A stretch of DNA of 64,000 nucleotides. Origin: Virgibacillus senegalensis. GTDB taxonomy: Bacteria; Bacillota; Bacilli; Bacillales; Amphibacillaceae. Both the position numbers and the translations under genes were made by a program. The notes under the pieces were generated by a model that was given only the letters and a program-made list of their open reading frames with translations, was not told the DNA's origin and searched no databases. This document shows positions 16,539 to 24,432 of this stretch, piece by piece. The stretch's first letter is position 1, and each line of letters begins with the position of its first letter. Location of the stretch: positions 418,417-482,416 of the forward strand of contig NZ_LN611423.1 in NCBI RefSeq assembly GCF_000821245.2, in the 5' to 3' direction.

Positions 16539-17315
16539 CTACTCCAATTGAGAAGGATACAGGGTCATACCACCATCAACAAACAGAGTAGTCCCTGTTA
16601 CATATCCCGCTTCTTCAGACACCAGCCAGGCAGCTGCTGCCGCAATCTGATCCGGCTTTCCTATTTTGTTCATAGGGATTTTCTGCAGCGTCGCTTCTTT
16701 CTCTTTCCCTTGTTTTTCTTCTGCAGGGTTGGCAGGCGTTTCAATGGTTCCTGGAGCGATTGCATTTACACGGATTCCGCGACCGGCATATTCCAATGCC
16801 AATGTTTCTGTCATCATCTTCAATCCGCCTTTAGTCGTGGAGTAATGCACATTATGGACCTTCGGTATTTGTGGGTGGACACTGGAAATATTGATGATGC
16901 TTCCATTGATATCATGGTCAAGCATGTACTTGATTGCTTCCCTGGAACCGAGAAACGCTCCGGTTAAGTTCACTTCGAGCACCCTCCGCCAATCCTGGAG
17001 GCTTAATTCGTGGGAAGGGCACCCGTTGCTAAACCCGGCATTGTTCACCATTACCTGAATAGAACCAAACCGTTGGATTGCGGCATCGATCAATTGGCGC
17101 ATTCCTTCTTCCCGGGAGACATCTGCTTCCACAGCAATCGCATCTCCGCCGTGTTCTTTAATCAAACGGACTGTTTCCTCTGCACCATTTGGATCGCTAT
17201 GGTAATCGACGACCACATTCATCTTTTCCTTTCCAAACCGTACAGCGATTCCCTGACCGATTCCTTTCGAAGACCCTGTAACAATAGCTGTTTTTCCCGA
17301 CAGATCCGGATACAT
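16539..17315 (-). CDS. short-chain dehydrogenase, glucose 1-dehydrogenase-like
   Basis: 258-residue SDR. Cofactor motif TGSSKGIGQGIAVRF at residue 12-26, NNAG at about 90, catalytic Ser in INISSVHPQIPK, then Y-x3-K as YSTTK. Length, the opening MYPDLSGKTAIVTG and the C-terminal VTGTTLFVDGGMTLYP match bacterial glucose 1-dehydrogenases (NAD(P)-dependent oxidation of glucose to gluconolactone), though SDR substrate calls from sequence are weak. Start ATG 17315 behind GAAGGAGAG. Divergent from the CwlK-like gene. Confidence 0.82.
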   Translation of the reverse strand: MYPDLSGKTAIVTGSSKGIGQGIAVRFGKEKMNVVVDYHSDPNGAEETVRLIKEHGGDAIAVEADVSREEGMRQLIDAAIQRFGSIQVMVNNAGFSNGCPSHELSLQDWRRVLEVNLTGAFLGSREAIKYMLDHDINGSIINISSVHPQIPKVHNVHYSTTKGGLKMMTETLALEYAGRGIRVNAIAPGTIETPANPAEEKQGKEKEATLQKIPMNKIGKPDQIAAAAAWLVSEEAGYVTGTTLFVDGGMTLYPSQLE

Positions 17316-17518
17316 GTTTATCTCTCCTTCACGTGATGGTTGATAATGTATAAGTACCCGTGAAAGACACGAAAGAAACAATCCCTTCAGATCGCTGCTA
17401 CCTGAGATCAACAAATGCAATTGTTGTCGGTATTCTTTGAATTGTGATAATCTTTCAAGTGTGTGCATGAAAGCATCTGCATCTTAAGACAATTTAGACA
17501 ACGAAGGGAATCGGATAG

Positions 17519-18088
17519 GTGAAAGTCAATATACTAGTATGGCTGATCATACTGACGGCTTGCGTCCTGTTTATTGTGTTCTATATAGAAAAAGAAAATA
17601 CAGCGTTAGACCCCTTGAATGAAGAGATAAAGGAAAACGGCGAGTTGCCCGAAGAACTGCACCCAATCGTAGAAGAAAAAAAGAACCAATTAGTTGAACA
17701 AGCAGAAGAACAAGGCATCCCGATTATCATTACCGAAGGCTTCCGCACCGTAGCGCGCCAGGATGAGTTATACCAGCAGGGCCGTTCAGAGGATGGGGAT
17801 ATCGTCACCTATGCTGAAGGTGGAGAATCCTATCATAACTACGGATTGGCAATAGACTTTGCCTTACAGAATGAAAACGGACGTGCTGTTTGGGACATGA
17901 GCTATGATGGAAATGGCAATGGGGAATCGGATTGGATGGAAATTGTCGACATTGCGAAGGAGTTAGGTTTCGAGTGGGGTGGTGACTGGGCACGCTTCAA
18001 GGACTATCCTCATTTACAGATGGATTTCGGACTGAGCATCTATGAATTAAAAAGAGGAAAACGACCGGAGGACCCTGTTTCTGATTAA
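17519..18088 (+). CDS. M15-family peptidoglycan L-Ala-D-Glu endopeptidase (CwlK-like)
   Basis: 189-residue membrane-anchored or secreted zinc peptidase. One hydrophobic segment at residues 5-23, then a D-Ala-D-Ala carboxypeptidase-type fold: EGFRTVARQDELYQQGR, zinc motif SYHNYGLAIDF (SxHxxGxAxD), and HLQMDF with the second zinc histidine; WGGDWARFKDYPHLQ matches CwlK. It would cut the stem peptide of peptidoglycan outside the membrane. Start GTG 17519 is two bases after GGATAG, a poor ribosome binding site. Converges with the FNR-like gene. Confidence 0.83.
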   Translation: MKVNILVWLIILTACVLFIVFYIEKENTALDPLNEEIKENGELPEELHPIVEEKKNQLVEQAEEQGIPIIITEGFRTVARQDELYQQGRSEDGDIVTYAEGGESYHNYGLAIDFALQNENGRAVWDMSYDGNGNGESDWMEIVDIAKELGFEWGGDWARFKDYPHLQMDFGLSIYELKRGKRPEDPVSD

Positions 18089-18184
18089 TCCTGCTATTCT
18101 TTTAGAATGGCAGCTCCATGCTCGAAAGCCCTTCAAGTGGTAAAGAAGTAGAAATAAGCAACGAACTAATCATTTTCTACCATA

Positions 18185-18223
18185 CAAAAAGGCTGACTCC
18201 GTATTTGGTAGTCAGCCTTTTTT
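18185..18223. terminator. terminator, bidirectional, between the endopeptidase and the FNR-like gene
   Basis: AAAAAGGCTGACT / AGTCAGCCTTTTT stem with long T-run. It lies 97 bases after the endopeptidase and about 54 before the FNR-like stop. Confidence 0.88.
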
Positions 18224-18276
18224 CTGCCATTCTGTTAAATATGGAGCGCCTTAGCTTTACAGCTGGCGCTTCGATT

Positions 18277-19284
18277 TCACTCTTTATACTTGTATTCTAC
18301 TGTGCTGTAAACCTGTGCACTTGCTTTCGGATTAAGATAAAGCGCGGCACTGTTTACCGCAGTACTTGCTTCCGTATAACCAGATGCAATCAACATCGAT
18401 TTTCTTGGATAATGAACCGCATCCCCAGCTGCAAAAATCCCTTCTACACTCGCCGCCATTCCAGGATCGACGGTGATCTTGCTTTTTTCAACCGCAAGTT
18501 CCCACTGTTTAAACGGTGCTGCTTTGAACTCAATCCCCTGATAGACGAGTACTTCATCGATTGCCAGCAGCTCTTCATCCCCGGATTCCCGATTCATGAG
18601 CCTTGCCTGTTGCAGACTGCCGTCTTGATCAATCAGTTCGCGTACTTCATGAAACAGTTTGACATCCACTGATGACTTCTCAAGACGCACTTCATCATCA
18701 GAGCCCATGTGTTGAAACGTGTCCGACTCATTAACGAGTATTACCTTTTCGGCCTGGTCCTCCAATGCGAGTGCCCAGTCAATTCCAACCCGATTTTTAG
18801 AAACGATCATGACGGTCTTCCTGCTTAATTTTTCCTTATTAAGCAACGTATAATGCAATTGTCCGCCTTCATGTTTAGACGCATTTTCTACAGGAAGTCG
18901 TACCGGTTCATAAATGCCGAAACCAGTTGCAAGGATAACCGTTCTCGAAAGATGCGTTTCTCCAGAGTCCGCGGTCAACTTGAAATTTCCATCCGCCTGT
19001 TTCTCAATTGATGTCACGTACTGGTTATAAACCATTTCCGGACTATGAAGGTCCGCTTGTTCTTTCATCTGCCAGACAAGGTCTTGTCCAGATATACGGG
19101 GGATGCCTCCAATATCATATATGTACTTCTCCGGGTAAAACTGGGCAACCTTTCCTCCCAGATGCCGTCCGGCCTCTATTACTTTCGTTTTCAACTGGCG
19201 CATTCCACTGTAAAATGCAGCGAACAAACCTGTGGGACCACCTCCGACAATTGTAACGTCATACAGTTCATTGTCTCTAGCCAT
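18277..19284 (-). CDS. ferredoxin--NADP+ reductase paralogue with degenerate NADPH site
   Basis: 335-residue thioredoxin-reductase-like flavoprotein, YumC/YcgT family. FAD parts are intact: VGGGPTGLFAAFYSGMR (residue 12), PEKYIYDIGG, ATGFGIYEP and FAAGDAVHYP. The second nucleotide-binding motif, GGGDSAVDWA in YumC and YcgT, reads VSKNRVGIDWA here, and the HRR stretch that grips the NADPH phosphate is replaced by VNESDTF. It probably no longer binds NADPH and may use another donor or have a different role. ATG 19284 follows AAAGGAG. Controlled by a promoter overlapped by a Fur box, so likely iron-responsive, as ycgT is in B. subtilis. Confidence 0.82.
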   Translation of the reverse strand: MARDNELYDVTIVGGGPTGLFAAFYSGMRQLKTKVIEAGRHLGGKVAQFYPEKYIYDIGGIPRISGQDLVWQMKEQADLHSPEMVYNQYVTSIEKQADGNFKLTADSGETHLSRTVILATGFGIYEPVRLPVENASKHEGGQLHYTLLNKEKLSRKTVMIVSKNRVGIDWALALEDQAEKVILVNESDTFQHMGSDDEVRLEKSSVDVKLFHEVRELIDQDGSLQQARLMNRESGDEELLAIDEVLVYQGIEFKAAPFKQWELAVEKSKITVDPGMAASVEGIFAAGDAVHYPRKSMLIASGYTEASTAVNSAALYLNPKASAQVYSTVEYKYKE

Positions 19285-19432
19285 CAAAAAAACTCCTTTA
19301 TCAAATCGGGTGATAATACTATTCATTTATTTCTGATGATGAGCGTCGCTTACACCTTTCTCCTATTGCCCAATCCATCTCTTAATTATAGAAACGCTTT
19401 CATTGCGCTTTTCTTTTATGTATCTATTTAAT

Positions 19433-19447
19433 TGAGAATCATTATCA
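19433..19447. promoter_or_regulatory. Fur box
   Basis: TGAGAATCATTATCA matches the 7-1-7 Fur/PerR consensus TGATAATNATTATCA at 14 of 15 positions; the reversed repeat continues into ATTATAAATGATTTTC. It covers the predicted start of transcription of the FNR-like gene. Confidence 0.82.
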
Positions 19448-19474
19448 TTATAAATGATTTTCCCAATAAATCAA
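19447..19474 (-). promoter_or_regulatory. sigma-A promoter of the FNR-like gene
   Basis: Minus strand TTGATT, 16 bases, TATAAT, with the -10 abutting the Fur box. Predicted leader about 155 bases, longer than usual; a second TATAAT-like box closer to the gene lacks a -35. Confidence 0.65.
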
Positions 19475-19593
19475 GGGATTGATTGTTTCTTTTCCTTCTT
19501 GTTCCTTCCTTGACACAAGAAAATCCGATTAAGGCTCTTTTTTATGTGGAATACTATCAGCAACTGTTGTATGGCTTGCGGAGGAGGAATAAA

Positions 19594-20280
19594 ATGAAAA
19601 AAATCTTAATTGTCGTAACAAACCATGGTTCTTTAGGTGATCCTTCCAGGGAAACCGGACTATGGCTAAGCGAGTTCACAAAATTTTATCACCGGGTCAA
19701 ACATAGATATGCTGTCGATATTGTAAGTCCTTCCGGCAGTAAAGTACCGATAGACCCACGCAGTTTGACCGAGCTGTTGCTAAGCAAACAGCTCCGACAT
19801 TACTACAACGATCCAGCATTTATGGAATGGCTGCGAAAGCCGTATGCACCCAGCCAAGTAGATGCTGCTGAATATGAAGCGATTTACTTTGCCGGCGGCC
19901 ATGGAACCATGTGGGATTTTCCTGGCAACAAGCAACTGCACGACATTGCCCGAGTTATCTATGAAAATGGAGGGGTTGTGGCAGCAGTCTGCCATGGGCC
20001 AAGCGCACTTTATGATCTCCAGCTTTCAAATGGAAATTACCTGCTTGCAGGAAAAACGGTGACTGGATATTCAGATCGAGAGGAAAAAGCCATGATGCTA
20101 TTTAAGTACCTGCCCTTTTCTTTAGAGAACAAGCTTAAATCCCACGGGGCTCATTATGAACATGCTTCCCTGCCGTTCAAATCCTGCGTCAGGAAGGACG
20201 GCAGGGTTGTCACCGGACAAAATCCCGCTTCGGCCAAAGGCGTCGCCAAACAAGTTATCGCGCTTTTAAACCAATCGTAG
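19594..20280 (+). CDS. DJ-1/PfpI-family protein (type 1 glutamine-amidotransferase-like, Hsp31 type)
   Basis: 228-residue protein. KKILIVVTNHGSLG opens the flavodoxin-like fold; EAIYFAGGHGTMWDFP supplies the conserved Glu-region/Gly turn, and the nucleophile elbow is AAVCHGPSALYDL with Cys about 131 next to His, as in Hsp31-type glyoxalase III and chaperones. Likely repairs or detoxifies glyoxal-type damage in the cytosol. ATG 19594 follows GGAGGAGG; the open frame upstream is ignored. Its terminator was split by the IS element downstream. Confidence 0.85.
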   Translation: MKKILIVVTNHGSLGDPSRETGLWLSEFTKFYHRVKHRYAVDIVSPSGSKVPIDPRSLTELLLSKQLRHYYNDPAFMEWLRKPYAPSQVDAAEYEAIYFAGGHGTMWDFPGNKQLHDIARVIYENGGVVAAVCHGPSALYDLQLSNGNYLLAGKTVTGYSDREEKAMMLFKYLPFSLENKLKSHGAHYEHASLPFKSCVRKDGRVVTGQNPASAKGVAKQVIALLNQS

Positions 20281-20311
20281 AAACAAAAGAATAATTCGCG
20301 GGATATAAAAA

Positions 20312-20327
20312 AGAAAAGCCGAACGAG
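20312..20327. repeat. left arm of a terminator split by the IS element
   Basis: This 16-base stretch pairs with 21623-21638 at all but one position (with two G-T pairs). The 1.27 kb insertion separates the arms, which would otherwise form a stem-loop with flanking A and T runs between two converging genes. Confidence 0.75.
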
Positions 20328-20419
20328 TCAAGTCTAGAGTGACCCAATAATATGAGACAGGAAAAAACACCCCCAGAGTCGTATAAAAGTATTTATCGAC
20401 ATTTGGAGGTGTTTTTGTT

Positions 20420-20755
20420 ATGGGAAAGAAGATGGTTTATCCTGAAGAAATCAAGAGAGAAGTTATACGCTTAAAGCTTTCTGGAGAACTCACGAACAAG
20501 GAGATTATGGAGAAGTTTGGCATTAAAAATGAGACACAGATCAAAACCTGGACGAAATGGTTTAGGAATGGAGAGGAGCACAGGTTGGCTCAACCAATTG
20601 GAAAACAATATGCTTTTGGAAAAGGGCCTGATGATGATAGTGAAATAAATCAGTTAAGGAAAAAAGTGAAGTATTATGAAATGCGAGATGAATTGTCGGG
20701 AAAGTACCAAGAAATCGAAAGGAAGTGGTTCCAGAAGTATTCGTTGAAGTCGTAG
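20420..20755 (+). CDS. IS3-family transposase OrfA
   Basis: 111-residue DNA-binding protein with an HTH_Tnp-type helix-turn-helix: PEEIKREVIRLKLSGELTNK followed by EIMEKFGIKNETQIKTWTKW. A leucine-zipper-like stretch (INQLRKKVKYYEMRDEL) follows. GGAGGTG lies eight bases before ATG 20420. It overlaps orfB by 31 bases, with orfB in the -1 frame, so an OrfAB fusion by frameshifting is expected. Confidence 0.93.
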   Translation: MGKKMVYPEEIKREVIRLKLSGELTNKEIMEKFGIKNETQIKTWTKWFRNGEEHRLAQPIGKQYAFGKGPDDDSEINQLRKKVKYYEMRDELSGKYQEIERKWFQKYSLKS

Positions 20756-21582
20756 AAGCTTATAAAGAGAAATACACGATCACTACTATTTGTGAATGCT
20801 TCAAGATTCCAAGGTCAACTTATTATCGTTGGAAGGAGAGGATATCAGCTGAGTTGCCCCTTCTCCATCAATTAGTTATAGGTATTTGTCAAAGTCTTTC
20901 ATTTAGGGTGGGACATCGAAACGTAAGGGGTATTCTCAAAAATGATTACAAAATGATGGTGAACCGAAAGACAGTACAAAAAATCATGCAAAAGTATAAC
21001 CTTCAATGCCAAGTGAAAGTGAAAAGAAAGGTTTACATTGCTGGTGAAAGCAAGTTTGTGGTACCAAACCTTCTCAAACAGGATTTTAAGACGGACCGAC
21101 CTAATCAAAAATGGGTTACAGATATCACTTACTTGCCTTATGGAGAAAAAATGCTTTATTTATCAACCATAATGGACTTGTATAATAACGAAATCATGGC
21201 CTATAAAGTTAGTGACACCCAAGATGTTAAGCTTGTGTTAGATACATTAGAAGCTGCTTGTAAAGGAAGAGAAACTCATGAAGTTATTCTGCATAGTGAC
21301 CAGGGTGCTCAGTACACCTCTTATGCTTTTCAGGAACTGGCTAAAGAAAAAGGCATTACCACAAGCATGTCCCGAAAAGGAAATTGCTTTGATAATGCCG
21401 TAATCGAATCCTTCCATTCCTCGCTAAAGTCGGAAGAATTCAACACTCAAAATAGAGTGCTCCTTACAAACTCTATTGTACTAGAAAAAGTAGAATCTTA
21501 CATGTATTATTACAACTACATACGACCGTTTTCAAAATTAAACTGCCACAGTCCTGTAGAATTCAGGACTATAGCAGCATAG
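20725..21582 (+). CDS. IS3-family transposase OrfB, DDE integrase
   Basis: 285 residues with HTH_21-like N-terminal helices and an rve integrase core. Catalytic triad: Asp in KWVTDITYLPYG, Asp in ILHSDQGAQYTSYAF, Glu in NCFDNAVIESFHSSLK, and the downstream K of the DDE-K pattern. GTG 20725 is the first codon of the frame; translation probably occurs by -1 frameshift from orfA. Confidence 0.93.
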   Translation: MVPEVFVEVVEAYKEKYTITTICECFKIPRSTYYRWKERISAELPLLHQLVIGICQSLSFRVGHRNVRGILKNDYKMMVNRKTVQKIMQKYNLQCQVKVKRKVYIAGESKFVVPNLLKQDFKTDRPNQKWVTDITYLPYGEKMLYLSTIMDLYNNEIMAYKVSDTQDVKLVLDTLEAACKGRETHEVILHSDQGAQYTSYAFQELAKEKGITTSMSRKGNCFDNAVIESFHSSLKSEEFNTQNRVLLTNSIVLEKVESYMYYYNYIRPFSKLNCHSPVEFRTIAA

Positions 21583-21622
21583 GTGTTTTTTCTTGTCCCG
21601 TTTTGCTGGGTCAGTTCAAATC

Positions 21623-21638
21623 TTCGCTCGGTTTTTCT
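21623..21638. repeat. right arm of the terminator split by the IS element
   Basis: TTCGCTCGGTTTTTCT, the complement of 20312-20327 apart from one mismatch. On the minus strand it precedes no gene; it originally ended the amine-oxidase transcript and the DJ-1 transcript. Confidence 0.75.
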
Positions 21639-21670
21639 ATTAACCAAGATGCTTCTTTTGCTAAAAAAAA

Positions 21671-23161
21671 TCAACCCCTCTGATTCATTTCCAACGCTGC
21701 CCGGATACCTGATTCTACCGCTCCCTCTATCCATCCATGATGGGAAGAGGTCTGTTCTCCGGCAAAATGGATCCTTCCTTCCGGTTCCTTGATCACCTGG
21801 GAAAACTCTGTGATTTGGTTTGGTTTAAACAGCGTAAAGCAACCTGCTGAGAACGGATTTAAATTCCAACTGAACGAAAAACAAGTAAGAAATTGTTCAT
21901 ATACTTGGTTTCCGAAAAACGTCGAAAGTCCATGTAATGCATGCTGTACTTTTTCTTGTTCCGGAAGCGCATCCCACGGTACCGCATTTTCTCCCCAGCT
22001 ATAGCTTACCAGCAGGATTCCAGGTCCTGGTGTTCCAATTCCATGACTCGGCGTATAAGTAAACCGAGTTGTTAAATCACTGATGATATTAGAGCCCATC
22101 ATTCCCTGTTCTTCCCAAAACTTGTTCTTAAACTGCATGGCGATTTTTGTGGATGCTACGTGGTGCATTTCGTGGATTGCCTTTTTTTTCGTAAAACGAA
22201 GTGATTGATGTGGCAATACCTCAATAAATTGAAAAGCCGGAAAAGGAATAGTAGTAAGCAATAAATCACCATGAAACCATTCCAATTTTTCTGTTTGCGT
22301 ATTTTTACAATGGACAGCTACTCCATTATTCTGTTGAATAATACGGTTCACATGCCTATTCAATAAAATATTGTTCGATAAAAATGGCAAAAATGCCGCC
22401 GGTAGCTTATCATTTCCCCCATCGATTTCATAGAAATCGAGGTTTTCGTTAAAAACAGTACCGACAATATCTGTAAGGATATTAATAAAGGACAGTTCGG
22501 GAAACCCTTCAATTCCCAGCAATACTTTTATTTTCCGTACAGCCTCCGAAGAAAGCTTCGGCCCGATAGGATTATGGAGCAAAAAATTTTCCATACTATA
22601 ACGATCGTATTGCGCTATCAGCCTCTGTTTCTGATCAGGAGTAGAATGTTCATAAAGAGACAGGAAAGGGTCGACCGCTTCCTGAAAAAGCTCAGCCGCC
22701 GTTTTCCCCCGTTCATGAGGTGGCAGCGGGTAGTCGAACAAATCAGGATTTTCTTCATACTGGTGACGTGTCAGAGTAATATGATTGCTATGCAGGAAAT
22801 CATCTGGAGAATTATTGATAAACGGATTAAGGGGTAATCGGAATTTTTTTATGTATTCCATCGTAAGCAGATGATTGGCTGGTATTCTCATGGCCCCGAC
22901 ATCTATGTAGTCACCGCCGATAAAGGGCTCTCGTACCGTATAAACCCTTCCTCCCACACGGTCATTTCCTTCTAAAATCGTTACATGGTGCCCGGCTTCT
23001 TTAAGAAGCGAGCCAGCCACCAACCCCGCCATTCCTGCTCCTATAATGAGAATCCGTTTTATTTTGCCCTCCTGCTTCAAACCTTTGTTGACGATTGGTA
23101 AGTATTGTTCTGCGAGGTCCATGTCACTAAATAATGCATTTGGTTTTCGTTGCCTCATCAT
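21671..23161 (-). CDS. flavin monoamine oxidase / L-amino-acid oxidase family protein
   Basis: 496-residue FAD enzyme. FAD motif IIGAGMAGLVAGSLLKEAGHHV at about residue 40 with LEGNDRVGGRVYT, the R of which contacts FAD; the C-terminal GRIHFAGEQTSSHHGWIEGAVESG is the family signature. Similar in layout to YobN of B. subtilis. It likely oxidises an amine or L-amino acid with O2, giving H2O2; substrate unknown. Start ATG 23161 behind AGAGGTGGG. Its native terminator is damaged by the IS insertion. Confidence 0.85.
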   Translation of the reverse strand: MMRQRKPNALFSDMDLAEQYLPIVNKGLKQEGKIKRILIIGAGMAGLVAGSLLKEAGHHVTILEGNDRVGGRVYTVREPFIGGDYIDVGAMRIPANHLLTMEYIKKFRLPLNPFINNSPDDFLHSNHITLTRHQYEENPDLFDYPLPPHERGKTAAELFQEAVDPFLSLYEHSTPDQKQRLIAQYDRYSMENFLLHNPIGPKLSSEAVRKIKVLLGIEGFPELSFINILTDIVGTVFNENLDFYEIDGGNDKLPAAFLPFLSNNILLNRHVNRIIQQNNGVAVHCKNTQTEKLEWFHGDLLLTTIPFPAFQFIEVLPHQSLRFTKKKAIHEMHHVASTKIAMQFKNKFWEEQGMMGSNIISDLTTRFTYTPSHGIGTPGPGILLVSYSWGENAVPWDALPEQEKVQHALHGLSTFFGNQVYEQFLTCFSFSWNLNPFSAGCFTLFKPNQITEFSQVIKEPEGRIHFAGEQTSSHHGWIEGAVESGIRAALEMNQRG

Positions 23162-23363
23162 CGCCCACCTCTCTTTTCCATATTTATGCATAATAAGGTG
23201 TTTGATTCCAATTAACTATACTTATTTTTCCATAATTGGATGACGCAAAAAATTGTCATGTAGTGACGTTTTTTACAAATCAGAGAATTATCATTAAAAT
23301 AGAAGAAGAACCCGATTCTAAAGATGACTTTTCGCAAGTTCAACATAGAGAGGCGTGAAGGAA

Positions 23364-24401
23364 TTGTTTCAAGATATAAGTTGGCAGGAAATTGCAAGTT
23401 TGCAAATGAAAGGTGAACACACATTGATCGATGTACGTTCCCCTTCCGAGTATGCTGCAGCCACCATTCCTGGAAGCATCAACATTCCGGTGTTTGATGA
23501 TGAGGAGAGAGCAGAGATCGGCACATTGTACAAGCAGGAAAGCCCGGAGATTGCCAAACAGCGGGGAGTCGAGATTGTTTCCGCTAAGCTGCCGGAATTC
23601 ATCAAGGCGTTTCAAGCGATAGACACGGATAAGACGGTTTTCTGCTGGCGCGGGGGAATGCGCAGTAAAACCGCTGCCACCATGGTAGATTTAATGGGAA
23701 TTAAAGTGAACCGGCTCCAAGGTGGAATTCGTTCCTACCGTCAGTGGGTAGTGGACACGTTGGAAACATTTTCATTTGCTCCTGAGGCAATTGTGCTAAA
23801 TGGTTACACAGGGGCCGGAAAGACGATTATTCTGGAAGAGCTGGAGAAGGATGGGTATGCGATTCTCGATTTTGAAAAAATGGCCAACCATCGGGGTTCC
23901 ATTTTTGGTCAAATCGGATTGGAGCCGAATAAACAGAAAAAATTTGATTCTCTCCTTCTTCACCAGCTGTTGAAGACACAGGAAGAACCATACGTAGTCA
24001 TGGAAGCCGAAAGCAAACGAATTGGCAGAGTAACGTTGCCCGACTTCATGGTCGAAAAGAAAGAGAATGGGACGCATGTATTTATCGACATTCCGATCGA
24101 AGAGCGGGTGAGAAATATTTTAGATGATTACCAGCCTTGGAATCATCATGAAGAAGCACTCGAAGCCTTTAAAAGGATTAAACGGCGTATTCATACCCCC
24201 GTCGCAGCCGACATCGAAAAGGCACTGCATAAGGCGGATTTTTCCGAGGCCGTCCTGCTGCTGTTAGAGTATTATTACGACCCGCTTTACACCTATTCAG
24301 CAAATAAGCATGACAATTTTACGATTCATGCTGAAAGCACGGAAGAAGCCATTCCTTTGGTAAAAGAATACCTTTCCAGAAAAGAAGTTTACCAAAACTA
24401 A
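23364..24401 (+). CDS. mnmH: tRNA 2-selenouridine/geranyl-2-thiouridine synthase MnmH
   Basis: 345 residues in two domains. Residues about 8-130 are a rhodanese with catalytic Cys in VFCWRGGMRSKTAA; residues 140-340 are a P-loop domain with Walker A NGYTGAGKT. MnmH replaces sulfur by selenium at wobble uridine 34 of tRNA via a geranylated intermediate. The start is uncertain: GTG 23355 has its AGAGAGG only one base away, TTG 23364 has it ten bases away and is preferred. No selD lies nearby, so selenophosphate supply cannot be judged. Confidence 0.9.
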   Translation: MFQDISWQEIASLQMKGEHTLIDVRSPSEYAAATIPGSINIPVFDDEERAEIGTLYKQESPEIAKQRGVEIVSAKLPEFIKAFQAIDTDKTVFCWRGGMRSKTAATMVDLMGIKVNRLQGGIRSYRQWVVDTLETFSFAPEAIVLNGYTGAGKTIILEELEKDGYAILDFEKMANHRGSIFGQIGLEPNKQKKFDSLLLHQLLKTQEEPYVVMEAESKRIGRVTLPDFMVEKKENGTHVFIDIPIEERVRNILDDYQPWNHHEEALEAFKRIKRRIHTPVAADIEKALHKADFSEAVLLLLEYYYDPLYTYSANKHDNFTIHAESTEEAIPLVKEYLSRKEVYQN

Positions 24402-24432
24402 CAGCCTGCCATCAGAACTGCAGGCTGTTTTT
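24400..24432. terminator. bidirectional terminator, mnmH / beta-helix gene
   Basis: AACAGCCTGC / GCAGGCTGTT stem with T-run on the plus strand and A-run upstream. It overlaps the last codons of the minus-strand gene. Confidence 0.82.

Larger units (their letters stand above)
20340..21613 (+). mobile_element. IS3-family insertion sequence, intact
   Basis: 1274-base element with 32-base imperfect terminal inverted repeats, TGACCCAATAATATGAGACA and on at the left, mirrored at 21582-21613 by a right end whose complement starts TGACCCAGCAAAACGGGACA; about 26 of 32 positions agree. Inside are overlapping orfA and orfB in the -1 arrangement typical of IS3 (IS150-like). Both frames are open, so the copy may be active. 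Flanking 3-4 base target duplications are not evident. It landed in the terminator between the DJ-1 gene and the amine-oxidase gene. Confidence 0.93.

Noticed and set aside
20333..21620. target-site duplication of the IS3 element
   Set aside because: The bases next to the two ends (GAG and GTT) do not match; the similar TCAAGTCT/TCAAATCT flanks are too long and imperfect for a duplication.
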